A stretch of 64,000 nt of DNA from assembly GCA_947500035.1 (NCBI GenBank), contig CANMQP010000016.1:62001-126000 (forward strand), in the 5' to 3' direction. Shown one piece after another: positions 54,833 to 64,000 of this stretch (the first letter of the stretch is position 1; every line of letters starts with the position of its first letter). This stretch comes from an uncultured Kiloniellaceae bacterium (GTDB lineage Bacteria > Pseudomonadota > Alphaproteobacteria > Kiloniellales > Kiloniellaceae). The translations under genes were made by a program, and so were the position numbers. Below the pieces are notes generated by a model that ran no database searches, was not told the origin of the DNA, and saw nothing but the letters and a program-made list of their open reading frames with translations.

Positions 54833-56030
54833 TCTCACCCAGGTAGCTCGCCTGCATCACGACGGCATCACCGGGCTGAAGAAATTTTCCTTCGTCGCGG
54901 GCCGCTTCGATAAACCGCTCGATGACGTAGTCGAGCGGGTTGCCGCCGAGAAATCCAAAGGTGAAGAGCCATCTGATGCCGTTCCAGAAGATAAAACCGC
55001 GTGTGGGCTGGCGAAAGACGACACCCTCCGGAGTCCCGGTCAGGACCACCTGTCCCGCGCGGATCCTGCCGTCTTCGATCAATCGAATACGTTCGCCCCC
55101 GCGCGTCCAGCGCAGCTCGCCGCCCTGTTTCAGGGATCCCAGAACGATCTCGTCCAGCTTCATGATCATATCCGCTCCGCTGGCTTGCTGACGGATCTCA
55201 CCGTTCACGCTCAAGGTCATGCGGATGCCGTTGAGGAACTCTTCCCAGTCATCCGGAACGACGGTAAAGGGGCCGACCGGAAAGCGGTCATTGCCACTCT
55301 TCGCATCCGTGAAGCCCCGCCCCGAAGCCACATCGTCCGTATCGATCTCGCGCATGAGGGTTGCCCGGTCCGTATAGTCGCCGCAGAGAAAGACTCCCAC
55401 CACCGCGGCGTTGAAATCCTGCAGGGACGTGATGTCCCGGTCAAAGCGCGCGCAGAGCTCTATTTCATAGTCCAGTAACCCGCCCGGGGGAGCCGTGACT
55501 CTCGTCACCTGTGGCGTGGGGTCTGAAAACTTGGGGAAAAGAAAGACCTCATCGACACCCACTTCTTCACCATGCGCCGAATAATTGGTTCCCGCCGCCA
55601 CATGCGCGGAGCCGATGGCCGGTGAGATCACGAAGTCGTCCCGTTCGTAGTGTTCCAATAGAGCCCTGCTCATGGCGAGGTCCTGGCGGATACGCGCCTG
55701 TCCCAGGGATGCCACTAACGTCAGCGGGTCGTCCGGATTGCTGCCGTAAAGTTTAGAGAGGTTCAGCCCGAGAACGCCATAATCGGCATCAGGCATGGCA
55801 TCATTTTTCAGAACCCCTGCCTTTTCCGGAACCGGGGCATTTTCGAGAACCAGGATCGTATGAAGACCTGCCGGACTCTCAATCTGTGCCAGCGTTAAGG
55901 CCTGATCCAGCGGTGCGATGCTGCTGGCAAGAGCCGGGGAGAGGGCAGGGGAGAGGGCGGCGGCGTCGAGCAGTCCTGAAGAGAGGGCCATCACTGCGAG
56001 ACCCGGAAATTTGGTGGTTAAGCCATGCAT
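54810..56030 (-). CDS. Fumarylacetoacetate-hydrolase-fold protein, probably exported
   Basis: 406 residues. The N-terminus (MHGLTTKFPGLAVMALSSG, then LLDAAALSPALSPALASS) resembles a signal peptide followed by a short direct repeat. The FAH fold follows, with metal-coordinating acidic segments LLDYEIELCARFDRDI and FLCGDYTDRATLMREID and the late VVLTGTPEGVVF loop. FAH-fold enzymes hydrolyse or decarboxylate beta-diketo acids; substrate unknown. The 3' end overlaps the convergent kinase by 23 bases. Confidence 0.83.
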   Translation of the reverse strand: MHGLTTKFPGLAVMALSSGLLDAAALSPALSPALASSIAPLDQALTLAQIESPAGLHTILVLENAPVPEKAGVLKNDAMPDADYGVLGLNLSKLYGSNPDDPLTLVASLGQARIRQDLAMSRALLEHYERDDFVISPAIGSAHVAAGTNYSAHGEEVGVDEVFLFPKFSDPTPQVTRVTAPPGGLLDYEIELCARFDRDITSLQDFNAAVVGVFLCGDYTDRATLMREIDTDDVASGRGFTDAKSGNDRFPVGPFTVVPDDWEEFLNGIRMTLSVNGEIRQQASGADMIMKLDEIVLGSLKQGGELRWTRGGERIRLIEDGRIRAGQVVLTGTPEGVVFRQPTRGFIFWNGIRWLFTFGFLGGNPLDYVIERFIEAARDEGKFLQPGDAVVMQASYLGEIKLTVTE

Positions 56031-56072
56031 AAGCTTCGCTCCTTGAAGTTTTGCGAAAGCTATGCGGCCAAT

Positions 56073-56126
56073 CTGAAGCCAGGCTGAACACTGAAGCCAG
56101 GTCGAACAATGAAGCCAGGCCGAACA
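56073..56126. repeat. Three 18-bp tandem repeats between LysR and FAH genes
   Basis: CTGAAGCCAGGCTGAACA (56073-56090), CTGAAGCCAGGTCGAACA (56091-56108) and ATGAAGCCAGGCCGAACA (56109-56126). The array lies 25 bases beyond the LysR stop and 42 bases upstream of the FAH start. Confidence 0.9.
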
Positions 56127-56151
56127 CTTAAGGCGGGGATGGAGGCGTTAT

Positions 56152-57057
56152 TTAACTCTTCGCGACCATGGAGGCCCGGACGATCTGGATAAAGGACTTC
56201 ACCGCTTCGGAAGCCTCCGTCTTGCGGCAGGCAAGCATAATGGGGGCCAGCAGCGGCGGGTCGCACTTCACCGGGCGGTAAGCAATACCGTCCGTATGAG
56301 ACGCGCAGAGTGATCCCGGAACAAAGCTGATGCCCAGGCCCGCCGCCACCAGGTTAAGCGTGGAGCCGACACGCGGCGCTTCCTGGACGATTTGCGGCGT
56401 GAAGCCGGCACCGGCGCAGGCGGTGATAATACGGTCGTACAATCCGGGACCTGACGACCGGCGGTAGAGGACCAGCGGCTGATCCGACAGCGCGTGAAGC
56501 TCTACCGGCTTCGCGGTCTTCTTTGCGAGTGGATGATCCACCGGTACGGCCAGGTACATGGGTTCTTCCAGCATCTGCAGAATTTGCACCCCCTCCACGT
56601 GCGACGTGCTTGTGCGCACGAAGGCGGCGTCGAGTTTGTTGCGGGCAATGCTGTCGATCAGCTTCGTCGAACCGTCCTCCTCCAGCGACAAAGCCACGTC
56701 TGGGAAGGCCGCCCGAAAGGCGCGGATGGCACTTTTGGTGGCCGCATGGAAAATGACGGAGCTGGTAAAGCCGATGGCGATATTGCCCTGTTCCCCGCGC
56801 GCCACCTGCTTGGTTTTCGCAATGGCGGCGTCCAGATCCGCGAGCAACTCCGAGACATCCGCATGAAAGGACGCGCCGGCATCGGTCAGCTCCACCCCTC
56901 GGGGGCGCCGATGGAACAGCTTTACGCCCAGCTCCGTCTCCAGGGCTTTAATCTGAAGACTGAGGGGCGGTTGCTGGATCGACAGCCGTTCCGCCGCCCG
57001 GGTGATATGCCCTTCCTCGGCAACGGCTTTGAAATATCTCAGATGGCGCAGTTCCAT
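56152..57057 (-). CDS. LysR-family transcriptional regulator
   Basis: 301 residues from ATG 57057, giving the standard LysR start MELRHLRYFKAVAEEGHITR; an upstream extension of 54 residues is not supported. DNA-binding helix-turn-helix at about 15-40 (RAAERLSIQQPPLSLQIKAL). Effector domain from about 90. The adjacent FAH-like gene reads in the same direction; the divergent small gene and a dyad upstream suggest autoregulation. Confidence 0.93.
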   Translation of the reverse strand: MELRHLRYFKAVAEEGHITRAAERLSIQQPPLSLQIKALETELGVKLFHRRPRGVELTDAGASFHADVSELLADLDAAIAKTKQVARGEQGNIAIGFTSSVIFHAATKSAIRAFRAAFPDVALSLEEDGSTKLIDSIARNKLDAAFVRTSTSHVEGVQILQMLEEPMYLAVPVDHPLAKKTAKPVELHALSDQPLVLYRRSSGPGLYDRIITACAGAGFTPQIVQEAPRVGSTLNLVAAGLGISFVPGSLCASHTDGIAYRPVKCDPPLLAPIMLACRKTEASEAVKSFIQIVRASMVAKS

Positions 57058-57071
57058 GGCATATGTTTTTC

Positions 57072-57095
57072 GTATGGAGATTGATCGATCCATAC
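57072..57095 (-). promoter_or_regulatory. Candidate LysR operator
   Basis: Inverted repeat GTATGGA (57072-57078) and TCCATAC (57089-57095) with a 10-base centre, just upstream of the LysR ATG. It fits the interrupted dyad of LysR binding sites and could repress both the regulator and the divergent small gene. Confidence 0.5.
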
Positions 57096-57160
57096 AATAG
57101 TTGATGGCTTCGGGTAGCGCTAGCATGCGGTATTTCCTATTGAGCGAGAGGGGAGAGGGC

Positions 57161-57349
57161 ATGGCCGCAACAGTCGTCGACCACGTGACCTCGGCCAGGG
57201 CCGCATTGCTGGATGCCAAAGCGGAACTTACGCGCGAGATCAGGAATTATCCGGCCCCGGTCTCCGGCCAAGATGCAGAGTTCAACGATCTCCTGGCGCG
57301 ACGAACCCGGATCACGGCTGCCCTCAAAGCGCTTGAATTGGACGAGTAG
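57161..57349 (+). CDS. Small hypothetical protein
   Basis: 62 residues from ATG 57161 (GGGGAGAGGG upstream). Entirely helical by composition, with heptad-like spacing (ARAALLDAKAELTREI and RRTRITAALKALEL), so a small coiled-coil protein is likely. It lies divergent from the LysR gene and convergent with the hybrid kinase. No family recognised. Confidence 0.6.
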   Translation: MAATVVDHVTSARAALLDAKAELTREIRNYPAPVSGQDAEFNDLLARRTRITAALKALELDE

Positions 57350-57365
57350 GGGGTCCCAACCTACG

Positions 57366-60296
57366 CTATTCCGGCGCGGTGTTGCCCCAGGTGGCCAGCT
57401 TTTCATGCAGCGACTTGGGGTCGATCGGTTTCGCCATGTAGTCGTTCATGCCCGCATCGAGGCAGAGTTTCTGATCGGCGGCCAGAGCATTCGCCGTCAT
57501 GGCGATGATCGTGGTCTTGCCCTTTGCATCAGGCAGCTTGCGGATTTCCTGCGTGGCCTCCAGGCCATCCATCTCCGGCATCTGCATGTCCATCAGGACA
57601 ATGTCGTAGTCCTGGCCGCGGACGGCTTCGACACCCTCGCGTCCGTTCTCGGCGAGATCGACCTCGTGGCCGGCTTTGCGCAGCAGCGTCATGGCGAGCA
57701 GCTGGTTGACTTTATTGTCCTCGACCACCAGCAAACGCAGTGTGCGGTTCTGATTCTGCCGACCTGCCGAATCTCCTTGATCGGACGTCAAATCCTGCGA
57801 GCCCTCCTTGCCGGCGAGTTGCGCATTCAGGAAATTACCCAATGCATCGTAGTGTAATGGTTTATAGAGCGTCTCGTCGACTCTATCCTGGGTCGACGCC
57901 AGAACTTTTCCCAGAGACGCCTTCGGCAGGACCAGAAGCATCTTTATTCCGCGGGCATTCGGGCAGGCTTCGATTTTCTCGCTCAGAGTTTCGACGCTCT
58001 CATAGCGCGGTAAAGCCCCGATCAGCACCAGCCAGTAGCCGTCGTTCGAATTCGACGCTTTCAGGGCTCCGAGCGCGGTTTCACTACTTTCTCTTACGTC
58101 GACAGAAAGACCGAAACTCTCGAGTTGTCTTTTGAAATTCTCCCGGCCGAATTTGTTCTGCTCGATAACCAGTATGCGGCGTCCTGCGATAGCTGCAAAT
58201 TGATCCTGTTGCGTTTTCCGGGCTGTTCCACCAGCCAACTCGAACGGGAGGCTGACCGTGAAGGTGCTGCCTTCGCCCTCAACGCTTTCGAGCCCAATGT
58301 CGCCGCCCATTAACGTGGCGATCTCTTTGCAGATGGCCAGCCCCAAACCTGTGCCGCCATAGCGCCGTGTCGTCGAGGCATCGGCCTGGGTGAAGCGATC
58401 GAAGAGCTTGTCGTGAGTCTCTGCCGGGATACCGATCCCGGAGTCCTCAACCGAAAAAACCAGCCGGACCCGGTCTTGGTCTTGGCTGCCACGGGGATCT
58501 TCTACACGGGCAACGCCCAGGCTGATGCCGCCTTCTTCGGTGAACTTCAAGGCGTTGCTGAGAAGATTGAGTAGAACCTGCCGCAGACGTCCGGCGTCGC
58601 CCCGCAGCTTCCTGGGAACGTCTGCCGTTATCCAGGCGGCGAGGTCGATGCGCGCAGGATCCGCGCGGGCATGCATCAAATCGACGACGTTTTCGATCAG
58701 ACCGTGAAGATCGAAGTCGACGGTCTCGATCTCCAGCATCCCGGCTTCGATCTTTGAGAAATCGAGAATGTCGTTCACGATTTCCAGCAGTGCGTCCCCC
58801 GACTTGCGGATCGTCTCGGCATAGAGCCGCTGGTCGTTACTCAAGGCGGTGTCGAGCATCAGATTCGCCATGCCCAGAACGCCGTTCATGGGTGTCCTGA
58901 TCTCGTGGCTCATGGTGGCCAGGAACTCCGACTTAGCCCGGTTGGCGGCCTCCGCCTGGTCGCGGGCTTCGGCCAGGTCTTGCGCCAGGTTTGCAAGCTC
59001 AATTGCCTGCAGCTCCAGCTGTTTCTGCGTTTCCTTTTGGCTTTCGATCAATTCGCGCTGCTGCAGATCCTTTTGCCGCAGCTCGCGTTCCTGTTCGCGC
59101 AGGGTCGTGATGTCCGTCCCGATACTGACGATCCCGCCGTCCGAGGTGCGCACTTCGGTGATCAGGAACGCGCGGCCATCGGTCAGGCTGAGTTCCATGC
59201 TGCCGTTGGCATCACGGTGCACCTGAAGGCGCTGCTGCACCCAGGCCTCGCGGTCCAGGTTATCCGGAATGACGAACTGCGCGTTGACATTAGACCGCAA
59301 CACGGTTTCGAACGCGACGCCGGGCCGCAGCACCTCGCCCGCCCGATCGATAATTTCCAGGTACTTTTTATTGCAGAGCACGAGGCGGTCGTCGGCGTCC
59401 CAAAGCACAAAGACTTCCAGCATGCTCTCGATCGCGTCGAGCAGCCGCTGCTCGGCACGTTTCAACTTGGTGATATCGCTTCGGATACCGACCCGGCCGC
59501 CTTCGAGCGTCGCCCGTTCGTCGATCTTGATCCAGCGGCCGTCCGAGAGCTTTTGCTCGACCGTTCCGCGCATCGAGTGATGAAACTCCATACGCTCGGC
59601 GATCCAGAGTTCGCAGGCCAGCTTGTCGCCAGGGTCGACCGCGTATTCACCATGCTCGACGCCGTAGCGGATAATGTCCTCGAATTTCTCGCCGGTTTTC
59701 ATGACGGCCGCCGATTTCGGGTACATCTGCCGGTAGGTCTCGTTGCAGACCAGCAGACGGTCATCCCGGTCGTAGAGCACGAAGCCCTCCGTCATGGCCT
59801 GGACGGCTTCGCTCAGGAGGGCTTCCGTCCGCCTGGACTTCTGGGCTTCGGCTTCAGACGCACTATGGTCCCACCCCACGCCACGATAACCCTGAAAGCT
59901 GCCATCGGCCGCGTAAATGGCTTGAGCAGACTCGCAGAGGTAACGCGTCACGCCACTCGGTGCGTGGTAAGTAAAGCGGGACGTGCGAAAGGATTCTTGC
60001 CTGGCGAGCAGTCGAAAATGTTCGGCGTGGCTTTCGCTGATCTCGATCCCGCTGCTTTTGAGCAGCGCTTCGAGTGTCTCGCCCGTTGCGTGTCCGGCAG
60101 GAATCTCGAACAACCGCTGCCAGCCCTCCGAGACGAAGGTCAGTTTGAGATCGCCATCGCAAGCCCATACCCAATCGGAGATGGCGCTGGCAAAGTCCAA
60201 AATACCTTCTGCGGAGTCACTGCGCGTCAAAAGTGTCCCGTTCCATCGTGCTGGTGTCGAGGTTCCGGCGGCGGTCCGGCCCATGGCGCCACACAT
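57366..60296 (-). CDS. Soluble hybrid histidine kinase with PAS domains and two receivers
   Basis: 976 residues, no membrane helix. Three PAS domains (about 30-155, 165-285, 290-410), coiled coil, HisKA with His in [13 protein letters not shown], HATPase with [20 protein letters not shown] and GTGLGLAI. The first receiver-like domain (about 735-845) has lost the phosphorylation Asp (VLIGALP) and the acidic pair (VIEQNK), so it is a pseudo-receiver. The second, C-terminal receiver (about 865-975) is intact ([20 protein letters not shown]). A phosphorelay component; partner unknown. Confidence 0.92.
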   Translation of the reverse strand: MCGAMGRTAAGTSTPARWNGTLLTRSDSAEGILDFASAISDWVWACDGDLKLTFVSEGWQRLFEIPAGHATGETLEALLKSSGIEISESHAEHFRLLARQESFRTSRFTYHAPSGVTRYLCESAQAIYAADGSFQGYRGVGWDHSASEAEAQKSRRTEALLSEAVQAMTEGFVLYDRDDRLLVCNETYRQMYPKSAAVMKTGEKFEDIIRYGVEHGEYAVDPGDKLACELWIAERMEFHHSMRGTVEQKLSDGRWIKIDERATLEGGRVGIRSDITKLKRAEQRLLDAIESMLEVFVLWDADDRLVLCNKKYLEIIDRAGEVLRPGVAFETVLRSNVNAQFVIPDNLDREAWVQQRLQVHRDANGSMELSLTDGRAFLITEVRTSDGGIVSIGTDITTLREQERELRQKDLQQRELIESQKETQKQLELQAIELANLAQDLAEARDQAEAANRAKSEFLATMSHEIRTPMNGVLGMANLMLDTALSNDQRLYAETIRKSGDALLEIVNDILDFSKIEAGMLEIETVDFDLHGLIENVVDLMHARADPARIDLAAWITADVPRKLRGDAGRLRQVLLNLLSNALKFTEEGGISLGVARVEDPRGSQDQDRVRLVFSVEDSGIGIPAETHDKLFDRFTQADASTTRRYGGTGLGLAICKEIATLMGGDIGLESVEGEGSTFTVSLPFELAGGTARKTQQDQFAAIAGRRILVIEQNKFGRENFKRQLESFGLSVDVRESSETALGALKASNSNDGYWLVLIGALPRYESVETLSEKIEACPNARGIKMLLVLPKASLGKVLASTQDRVDETLYKPLHYDALGNFLNAQLAGKEGSQDLTSDQGDSAGRQNQNRTLRLLVVEDNKVNQLLAMTLLRKAGHEVDLAENGREGVEAVRGQDYDIVLMDMQMPEMDGLEATQEIRKLPDAKGKTTIIAMTANALAADQKLCLDAGMNDYMAKPIDPKSLHEKLATWGNTAPE

Positions 60297-60673
60297 CCGA
60301 GCTTATTCTATTCGCAATATAATTCGATGTTTAGCACGATTTTCAATAGGTCGCCTGCGGCGTTTCTCGAGGTTTCCCCCATGATTTTCCGGGCCTATAC
60401 TTGCTGCGCGGTGGTAAAGGAGTCCTGAATAATGCGGCGTTACAACCTTCGCGCGGCGGTGACGCCCTTCAGAGAGCCGCAAAAGCGACCTTTCCGGCAG
60501 CTTTCCAAGTTCCAGGGATGTCGTTGCGTGAGCCTTGTGATGCTCCACATCACAGCAGCCCTCGCGCCTAACCCTGTAACATGTAAAGCTGTCGTAAATG
60601 ACACGAACTTCAGTTCCACCACACTGGATTGCAAAGATAGAAGCGGTTCACAGTGTTGGAGAGAGGGACCGTT
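60297..60673. other. Divergent intergenic region between the hybrid kinase and the SDR gene
   Basis: 377 bases. No coding frame recognised and no clear operator. The right end has GAGAGGG (60661-60667), the SDR ribosome binding site. Confidence 0.4.
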
Positions 60674-61432
60674 ATGGGACGGCTTGAGGGAAAAGTGGCG
60701 TTGGTCACGGGCGCGGCATCGGGTCTGGGTGCCGCCGCCGTGGCCATGCTTGTGGAGGAAGGTGCCCGGGTTGTGGCCGGCGATCTGGAGCTCGAGAAGA
60801 TGCAGATGGCTTTTGAGCCCCAAGGCGACCGGGTCTTGCCGCTGCGTCAGGACGTCACCTCCGAGAGCGACTGGGAAGCGGCCGTCCAGGCGACGCTTCA
60901 AGAGTTTGAGCGGCTGGACATTCTGGTGAACTCCGCCGGCATCCTGTTGCTGCAGGATATCGAATCCACCAGCCTGACCGACTGGCGGCGCGTGCATGCG
61001 GTCAATCTCGACGGTTGTTTTCTTGGCTGCAAAACGGCCATCGGCGCTATGAAACAGACCGGCGGCGGCTCGATCATCAATCTCTCGTCGGTTTCGGGGC
61101 TTGTCGGCGGACATAACCTCGCCGCTTACAACGCCAGTAAGGGCGGAGTTCGCCTTCTGACCAAATCCGTGGCTCTGCATTGCGCCCGCCATGGCTATGG
61201 CATCCGCTGCAATTCCATTCATCCGACCTTCATCGAGACCCCGATGCTCGACGCCTTGCTCGAGCGGGTTGAGCATCCCGACGCGGTCCGTGCCTCGCTC
61301 ACCCGGCAAATACCGCTCGGCCGGCTCGGGCGCACGGAGGACGTCGGCAAGATGATCGTCTATCTTGCTTCCGACGAATCGGCGTTCGTCACCGGAACCG
61401 AGATGGTGATTGACGGCGGCGCGACGGCTTAA
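60674..61432 (+). CDS. SDR-family oxidoreductase
   Basis: 252 residues from ATG 60674 (GAGAGGG 6 bases upstream); a GTG at 60653 lies before the ribosome binding site. Classical short-chain dehydrogenase: cofactor motif TGAASGLG at 12-19, NSAG near 90, Ser in INLSSVSG, and catalytic Tyr-Lys in YNASKGG at about 153-157. NAD-type preference (acidic residue in AGDLELEKM) is inferred. It is followed by an APH-like kinase gene after 19 bases, suggesting a shared pathway. Confidence 0.93.
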   Translation: MGRLEGKVALVTGAASGLGAAAVAMLVEEGARVVAGDLELEKMQMAFEPQGDRVLPLRQDVTSESDWEAAVQATLQEFERLDILVNSAGILLLQDIESTSLTDWRRVHAVNLDGCFLGCKTAIGAMKQTGGGSIINLSSVSGLVGGHNLAAYNASKGGVRLLTKSVALHCARHGYGIRCNSIHPTFIETPMLDALLERVEHPDAVRASLTRQIPLGRLGRTEDVGKMIVYLASDESAFVTGTEMVIDGGATA

Positions 61433-61451
61433 AGATGAAGACTAGACCGGT

Positions 61452-62510
61452 ATGACCGAAAACGATCCGGAACTGCGCGAAACCCGGGCCGACGAGCGGC
61501 TGGACCTCACGCGCCTCGAGCCCTATTTGCGCAGCCATTTGCCCGATGCGGTGGGTGAGATCTCCGTGCTGCAGTTCGGCGGCGGTCACGCCAACCTGAC
61601 CTATAGGATCGCGATTGGTGCCCGGGAATGGGTTCTGCGCCGGCCGCCGCTGGGTCCGGTCGCCCCCGGCGCGCACGATATGAAGCGCGAGCACCGGGTT
61701 CTCTCGCGTCTCTACGAGGCCTTTCCGCTCGCGCCCCGGTCTTTTCTGCTTTGTCAGGATCTCGAGATCCTGGGCGCCGAATTCCAGATCATGGAGCGGC
61801 GCCGCGGCATTGCCATTCGAGAGAAGATGCCGCCGCAGTACGACGATATGCCGGAGCTGAGGCAGCGCATCGGCGATATGTTGACAGCTAAGCTGGTGGA
61901 GTTCCATCGGGTTGATCCGGCTGCGGTTGGCCTCGATAGCTTGGGAAAACCGGAGGGCTTTCTTCAGCGCCAGTTGGATGGCTGGGCCAAGCGCTGGCAG
62001 GCGGCGAAGGACCGGGACCTTGCGACGGTCGACAGGCTGGTCGCCCGGCTGCAGGCGGATTTGCCCAGCAGTCAGGCCGCGTCGCTGGTTCACAACGACT
62101 ACAAGCTCGACAATATGCTGCTGGACCCTGAAGATCCGGCTGTGCCCACGGCCTTGCTCGATTGGGATATGTGCACACGCGGCGACCCCTTGAGCGATCT
62201 GGGGTTACTGCTGAACTACTGGGCCGAACCGGGCGATGACCCCGCCTGTCACAGCGTCTCGGCCATGCCGACCTGGACCGGCGGTTTCCCCAGCCGTGAA
62301 GACGCGGTGGAACGCTACGCGCAACTCAGTGGTCTCGATCTCTCCGGCTGGCGCTGGTACCACGCCTTTGGCATTTTCAAGATGGTGGTGGTGATCCAGC
62401 AGATCTATATCCGCTACCTCCGGGGCCAGACCGCCGACCCGCGTTTCGCAGCTTTTGGCGATAAGGCCGCCGCCATGGCAGAGCACGGACTGGCGGTTGC
62501 ACAACGCTGA
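61452..62510 (+). CDS. Aminoglycoside phosphotransferase-like kinase (ACAD-associated type)
   Basis: 352 residues. APH/choline-kinase fold: N-terminal nucleotide loop (FGGGHANLTYRIA), catalytic Brenner motif VHNDYKLDNMLL (Asp base at about residue 215) and metal motif LLDWDMCTRGDPLSDLG. It resembles the kinase domain linked to acyl-CoA dehydrogenases (human ACAD10/11), which phosphorylates 4-hydroxyacyl-CoA. Co-location with an SDR gene fits hydroxy-acid or short-chain lipid metabolism. Substrate inferred. Confidence 0.88.
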   Translation: MTENDPELRETRADERLDLTRLEPYLRSHLPDAVGEISVLQFGGGHANLTYRIAIGAREWVLRRPPLGPVAPGAHDMKREHRVLSRLYEAFPLAPRSFLLCQDLEILGAEFQIMERRRGIAIREKMPPQYDDMPELRQRIGDMLTAKLVEFHRVDPAAVGLDSLGKPEGFLQRQLDGWAKRWQAAKDRDLATVDRLVARLQADLPSSQAASLVHNDYKLDNMLLDPEDPAVPTALLDWDMCTRGDPLSDLGLLLNYWAEPGDDPACHSVSAMPTWTGGFPSREDAVERYAQLSGLDLSGWRWYHAFGIFKMVVVIQQIYIRYLRGQTADPRFAAFGDKAAAMAEHGLAVAQR

Positions 62511-62737
62511 ATCAGAGTTCTTTGCGCTCATCTCTTCGCGCGTTTGCAGCCTTGCGCTATAGGACGATGGTACAAGAACCGGAGCGCTGATTGGCGTTGC
62601 GGCGGCTTCCCGAATTTGTGAGCATTTCGGGAACGCGGCGCGCCGTCTTCTCTTGAGAGGGCTTCTCAAACCCGCCGCATCCCGGGTCTCGTGTTCTAAC
62701 TATTCGGATTGACCCACGCATATCTGTGGGAAGAGCC

Positions 62738-63751
62738 ATGCAAGATACTGTCGTCGAGATCGATCGGACATCCCCCGAAACCACAAAGGCAGACGGTGAG
62801 GTCAGCCGAAGGATCAAGGCCCTTTCTCAGCATTTGACAGCCGGACTGATCGGGAGGTCCCCGCTCGTCGAACGGCTTCTCATCGGCCTGCTGACCGGTG
62901 GCCACCTGCTGATCGAGGGGGCGCCGGGCCTGGCCAAGACCCGCGCGGTCAAGCTGCTCTCCGAAGGGGTGGACGCGACCTTCGCCCGTATCCAGTGCAC
63001 ACCCGATCTGATGCCGGCCGATCTGACCGGAACACCCGTTTTCCGGCCGGACCGGGGCGAATTCGAATTCGTGCGCGGCCCGGTCTTTCACTCCCTGGTT
63101 CTGGTGGACGAGATCAACCGCGCCCCGCCCAAGGTGCAGTCCGCTTTGCTCGAAGCCATGGCCGAACATCAGGTGACCGCAGGGGGCGCAACCTACGCCC
63201 TGCCGGATCCCTTCATGGTGGTTGCGACTCAGAACCCGATCGAGCACGAGGGCACTTTCCCGCTGCCCGAAGCGCAGCTCGATCGTTTCCTGCTGCATGT
63301 GGTGATCGATCTTCCCGATGCGGAGTCCGAGCGCGAGATACTGGATCTGGTCGAACGCGAGACCCTGTCCGCACCACGGCAGGACGTCGAGCAACTCAGC
63401 CTGGATGCTCTGGGCCAGGCGCGCGCCGACGCCATGAACGTCCATCTCGCACCTGCGCTGAAGGACTACATTGTCCGCCTGGTGACCGCGACCCGCGATT
63501 TCGAGACCGCACCAGAGATCAGGCGCGCCATCGAGCATCCGGTTTCACCGCGCGGCACGCTCGCGTTGGCAACGGCGGCCAAGGCCCATGCCTATCTGGC
63601 GGGCCGTGATTTTGCCACCCCGGAAGACGTCGAGGAACTCGCGACCGACGCGCTTGCCCATCGTATGGTCCTGACCTGGCGCGCCGCCGCCGACGGAGAG
63701 ACGCCCCGTAAGCTGGTGCGGCAGCTGCTCGAACAGGTCCGGCCGCTGTGA
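62738..63751 (+). CDS. MoxR-family AAA+ ATPase
   Basis: 337 residues from ATG 62738. Walker A GAPGLAKT and Walker B LVLVDEINRA with arginine finger region NPIEHEGTFPLPEAQLDRF are typical of MoxR. These ATPases act with VWA/DUF58 proteins in metallo-enzyme maturation or envelope stress. The next gene encodes DUF58. A 14-bp duplication contains its stop codon. Confidence 0.94.
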   Translation: MQDTVVEIDRTSPETTKADGEVSRRIKALSQHLTAGLIGRSPLVERLLIGLLTGGHLLIEGAPGLAKTRAVKLLSEGVDATFARIQCTPDLMPADLTGTPVFRPDRGEFEFVRGPVFHSLVLVDEINRAPPKVQSALLEAMAEHQVTAGGATYALPDPFMVVATQNPIEHEGTFPLPEAQLDRFLLHVVIDLPDAESEREILDLVERETLSAPRQDVEQLSLDALGQARADAMNVHLAPALKDYIVRLVTATRDFETAPEIRRAIEHPVSPRGTLALATAAKAHAYLAGRDFATPEDVEELATDALAHRMVLTWRAAADGETPRKLVRQLLEQVRPL

Positions 63752-63782
63752 GATGGCCGCTGTGAGATGGCCGCATTGACAT
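63741..63782 (+). repeat. 14-bp tandem repeat at the moxR stop
   Basis: GGCCGCTGTGAGAT occurs at 63741-63754 and exactly again at 63755-63768; 63769-63782 is a diverged third copy. The moxR stop TGA (63749-63751) is in the first copy. Confidence 0.88.
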
Positions 63783-64000
63783 GACCAGGCCGCCCGACTC
63801 TTCCGCTGCCCTTTTCACCGAGCCGGATCCATTGACCTTGCCGGGCGTCGCCGCCGATACCGACGCGCTTCTGAAGCTGCGGCACCTGGTGCGGCATATC
63901 CCGGAGCGGGGGCTGGCGCCGACCGGCATGCCCGGTGGCTTCGTGACCCGGCGGCGCGGACGCGGGCTGGAGACCATTGATATCCGGGTCTTCTCTTACG
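63781..64000 (+). CDS. DUF58-family protein, N-terminal part
   Basis: Partial, cut by the right edge of the window. ATG 63781, 73 complete codons. The segment ends GMPGGFVTRRRGRGLETIDI, then RVFSY, which is the conserved start of the DUF58 motif (followed elsewhere by DDIRHIDW). DUF58 proteins usually follow MoxR genes. The start is 29 bases after moxR and 13 bases after the exact tandem repeat. Confidence 0.85.
   Translation, partial: MTRPPDSSAALFTEPDPLTLPGVAADTDALLKLRHLVRHIPERGLAPTGMPGGFVTRRRGRGLETIDIRVFSY

Overview
The window is a chromosomal segment of a GC-rich alphaproteobacterium, most likely Rhodospirillales-like. This rests on the end of an S10/spc/alpha ribosomal operon with alphaproteobacterial gene order and an RpoA with an alphaproteobacterial N-terminus, a mitochondrial-type ATP12 chaperone gene, a direct-repeat LexA box of alphaproteobacterial type (GAAC-N7-GAAC) in front of imuA-imuB-dnaE2, and a rhizobial-type glycerol ABC transporter locus. 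No tRNA, rRNA, CRISPR array, insertion sequence or prophage was seen.

Layout. 1-6.8 kb: rplF (3' end), rplR, rpsE, rpmD, rplO, secY, adk, rpsM, rpsK, rpoA, rplQ, with a strong promoter before rpsM, a palindromic repeat between rpsK and rpoA, and a terminator after rplQ. 7-15.7 kb: housekeeping and quality-control genes (HtrA/Do protease, rarA, a catalytically degenerate cysteine hydrolase-fold protein, crcB, an RluA-family pseudouridine synthase, a HAD phosphatase, ATP12, a histidine phosphatase, a HEPN-like protein, acylphosphatase). 15.8-20.6 kb: a CHRD protein with a sorting-signal-like tail, an ArsR regulator and ArsP-like permease sharing an operator, an ATP-grasp protein, and a LysR regulator. 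20.7-23.8 kb: a tripartite tricarboxylate transporter (TctC, TctB, TctA). 23.9-32.6 kb: a glycerol locus glpR-glpD-glpS-glpT-glpP-glpQ-glpU-glpV without a kinase gene. 38.5-32.7 kb on the minus strand: a tightly coupled unit of a mechanosensitive channel, a soluble MgtE-like regulator, MgtE, a small protein, RimB, RimK and an aspartoacylase-like hydrolase. 39-43 kb: a hypothetical protein, a glutathione transferase and a membrane PAS histidine kinase. 43.3-49 kb: the SOS mutagenesis cassette imuA-imuB-dnaE2. 49-52.6 kb: an orphan gene with macrodomain-like motifs, an ankyrin-VOC fusion and a MipA-like outer membrane protein. 52.7-60.3 kb: a two-component pair, a probably exported fumarylacetoacetate-hydrolase-fold protein, a LysR regulator, a small protein and a soluble hybrid histidine kinase. 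60.7-64 kb: an SDR dehydrogenase, an APH-like kinase, a MoxR ATPase and the start of a DUF58 protein.

The most unusual signals are: (i) short tandem repeats that repeatedly duplicate the stop-codon region of a gene (about 8.6, 12.6, 18.1, 32.55 and 63.75 kb) or expand in frame inside genes (imuB, a sensor kinase); (ii) complementary loss of catalytic motifs in the GlpS/GlpT ATPases, predicting one dead and one live ATP site; (iii) an isochorismatase-fold protein lacking all three catalytic residues; (iv) two regulator genes that appear to be transcribed without a leader; and (v) the orphan gene at 49.2 kb. I did not find a clear-cut new multi-gene defence or metabolic system. Start sites were moved from the longest possible reading frame where a ribosome binding site and family length argued for it, as stated per gene.
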